In this document: piece after piece, positions 7,270-7,903 of the stretch | Position numbering within the stretch: the stretch's first letter is position 1 | Layout of the letters: the number at the start of each line of letters is the position of its first letter | Assembly (NCBI GenBank): GCA_044432645.1 | Contig: JAWXUM010000088.1 | Span: 1 to 7,903, forward strand | Source of the DNA: SIG603 sp044432645 | Lineage (GTDB): Bacteria; Bacillota; Clostridia; Oscillospirales; Acutalibacteraceae | Length of the DNA stretch: 7,903 nt | Direction of reading: 5' to 3' | The notes under the pieces: generated by a model | Told to the model about the DNA's origin: nothing | Seen by the model: the letters and a program-made list of their open reading frames with translations, nothing else | Databases searched by the model: none | Made by a program: the position numbers and the translations under genes

Positions 7270-7800
7270 ATGAATAAAAAATCTAAAATTATTTATCACA
7301 TATTCTTTGTTATCTTGGCTTTGTGTTTTACAAAAATATCATATGTATGGCGATTTTCAAAAGGTAACAATTTTTTTGAAACATCATTGTCATTTATAGA
7401 CAGTTTTGAAAATGTTGTAAAAGGTCCGATTATATCTTTTAATCTTACTGATTTGTTTTTTGGTTTCAGCATTGGACTTGCCTTATATTTAATTATTTAT
7501 ATACGAAGAAAAAATGCTAAAAAGTTTAGAAAAGGCATAGAGTATGGTTCAGCAAGGTTTGGTACAAAAAACGATATAAAACCATACATAGACTCAACAT
7601 TTGAAAACAATGTAATTTTAACGCAAACTGAGTTTTTAACAATGAATAATAGACCGAAAGACTTAAAAACAGCCAGAAATAAAAATGTTTTAGTTGTAGG
7701 TGGTTCAGGTAGTGGTAAAACTTTCTTTTGGCTTATCCCTAATTTACTACAATGTCATTCATCTTATGTTATTACTGACCCAAAAGGTTACAATATATAA
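7270..7800 (+). CDS. VirD4/TraG-type type IV coupling protein, 5' fragment cut by an insertion
   Basis: This frame encodes the N-terminal part of a conjugative coupling protein, the membrane ATPase that brings the relaxase-DNA complex to the type IV secretion channel. It has two membrane segments (about 9-27 and 58-78), then GSARFGTKNDIKPYID and ENNVILTQTEFLTMNNRPKD, both typical of coupling proteins in Gram-positive conjugative elements. Walker A GGSGSGKT is at 144-151 and YVITDPKG ends at G173. After DPKG, homologs go on for roughly 400 residues with the Walker B and later motifs. Here only Tyr-Asn-Ile and a stop follow, and a recombinase gene starts 43 bases later. I read codons 1-173 as original and the last few as element sequence. 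The ATG has aaaggt at 7257-7262. The product, if made, lacks Walker B and should be inactive. Confidence 0.88.
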   Translation: MNKKSKIIYHIFFVILALCFTKISYVWRFSKGNNFFETSLSFIDSFENVVKGPIISFNLTDLFFGFSIGLALYLIIYIRRKNAKKFRKGIEYGSARFGTKNDIKPYIDSTFENNVILTQTEFLTMNNRPKDLKTARNKNVLVVGGSGSGKTFFWLIPNLLQCHSSYVITDPKGYNI

Positions 7801-7815
7801 GGACAGAGAAAGTCC
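7786..7815 (+). other. Candidate attL junction with short inverted repeat
   Basis: The host-derived half (…gacccaaaagg) ends at 7786-7788 and the element half follows. A 4-base inverted repeat, ggac (7801-7804) and gtcc (7812-7815), surrounds the loop agagaaa, about 14 bases inside the junction. Half-sites of large serine recombinases often hold imperfect symmetry, but four base pairs is weak support. The core dinucleotide is not fixed by this sequence; GG or GT at 7786-7788 are the candidates. Confidence 0.4.
7789..7801 (+). promoter_or_regulatory. Possible -10 element upstream of the recombinase gene
   Basis: The AT-rich stretch tacaatatataag just inside the junction contains TACAAT (7789-7794) and TATAAG (7796-7801), both close to TATAAT. 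At 17-18 bases upstream, in coupling-protein sequence, I find no good TTGACA-like box. In the integrated state the promoter would be weak, or silent apart from read-through of the operon. In an excised circle the other end of the element would supply the -35 region. Confidence 0.35.
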
Positions 7816-7842
7816 AATCAAAGACGAAAGGAGGAAAAAACA

Positions 7843-7903
7843 GTGGCAAAATCAAGCAATATCAAGGTTACAGCATTGTATACTCGTCTATCTCGTGATG
7901 ATG
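7843..7903 (+). CDS. Large serine recombinase, N-terminus only (3' partial)
   Basis: Twenty codons are visible, and the frame runs off the right edge. The start is GTG at 7843, preceded by aaaggagg at 7827-7834 at good spacing. The product begins MAKSSNIKVTALYTRLSRDD. The segment ALYTRLSRDD is the first strand of the serine recombinase catalytic domain, with S17 as the expected nucleophile (Y-x-R-x-S pattern) and R15 before it. The RLSRDD form is characteristic of recombinases of Clostridia transposons and integrative elements (TnpX/TndX-like), which are typically over 500 residues. These enzymes cut and rejoin DNA through a phosphoserine link and excise the element as a circle. Subfamily cannot be decided from 20 residues; small resolvases are an alternative, but the leader and start region favour the large type. 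Confidence 0.8.
   Translation, partial: MAKSSNIKVTALYTRLSRDD

Larger units (their letters stand above)
7786..7903 (+). mobile_element. Left end of an element inserted in the coupling-protein gene (partial)
   Basis: Recognisable coupling-protein sequence stops at the GGT codon at 7786-7788. The following 55 bases are noncoding leader, and then a serine recombinase gene begins. A recombinase gene reading inward from just inside one end fits Tn4451/TnpX-type mobilizable transposons and other elements moved by large serine recombinases. The true edge is uncertain by a few bases because such enzymes leave a short shared core. The other end, the cargo and the rest of the coupling-protein gene lie outside the window. 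Confidence 0.72.

Noticed and set aside
6741..7816. 11-base inverted match between tggactttctc at 6741-6751 and its complement at 7806-7816
   Set aside because: Matches of this length are expected by chance many times in an AT-rich window of this size, and one copy is inside a pilin gene with no sign of function.
7801..7842. Intrinsic terminator formed by ggac/gtcc at 7801-7815
   Set aside because: The stem is only four base pairs and no T-run follows; the next bases are purine-rich leader leading to the ribosome binding site.

Overview
The window is AT-rich, with short gaps or overlaps between genes and strong purine-rich ribosome binding sites. The protein families point to a low-GC Gram-positive bacterium, most likely a gut-type member of the Clostridia. 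No gene here fixes the genus. All genes lie on the + strand, and no stretch over 300 bases lacks a gene. I see no tRNA, rRNA or CRISPR array.

Layout: (1) positions 1-1409 hold the 3' part of a large secreted protein with InlB-type B-repeats, closed by an intrinsic terminator at 1421-1454. (2) Positions 1465-7258 form a tight eight-gene run that reads as a Tad/Flp type IVc pilus assembly locus: prepilin peptidase (TadV/CpaA-like), SAF-domain CpaB/RcpC-like protein, small P-loop protein in the CpaE/TadZ position, CpaF/TadA secretion ATPase, TadB-like and TadC-like membrane proteins, a DUF4320-type pseudopilin and a second TadE-like pseudopilin. (3) At 7270, in the same run, starts a VirD4/TraG-type conjugative coupling protein. 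(4) That gene breaks off right after its DPKG motif. Within about 55 bases a large serine recombinase gene begins and runs off the window edge.

Reading: the pilus genes and coupling protein probably belong to one integrative conjugative element that carries its own Tad-like pilus, plausibly for attachment to the recipient, with the upstream repeat protein as candidate adhesin. A second element encoding a serine recombinase appears to have inserted into the coupling-protein gene, cutting it after about 173 codons. In this state the conjugative element should lack a working coupling protein unless the inner element excises or another copy acts in trans.

Most interesting points: the pilus-plus-coupling-protein arrangement, the exact position of the nested insertion, the loss of Glu+5 in both pilin-like proteins with no major pilin in view, and the terminator wedged between adhesin and pilus genes. 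Family calls rest on motif recognition by eye; no database search was run.
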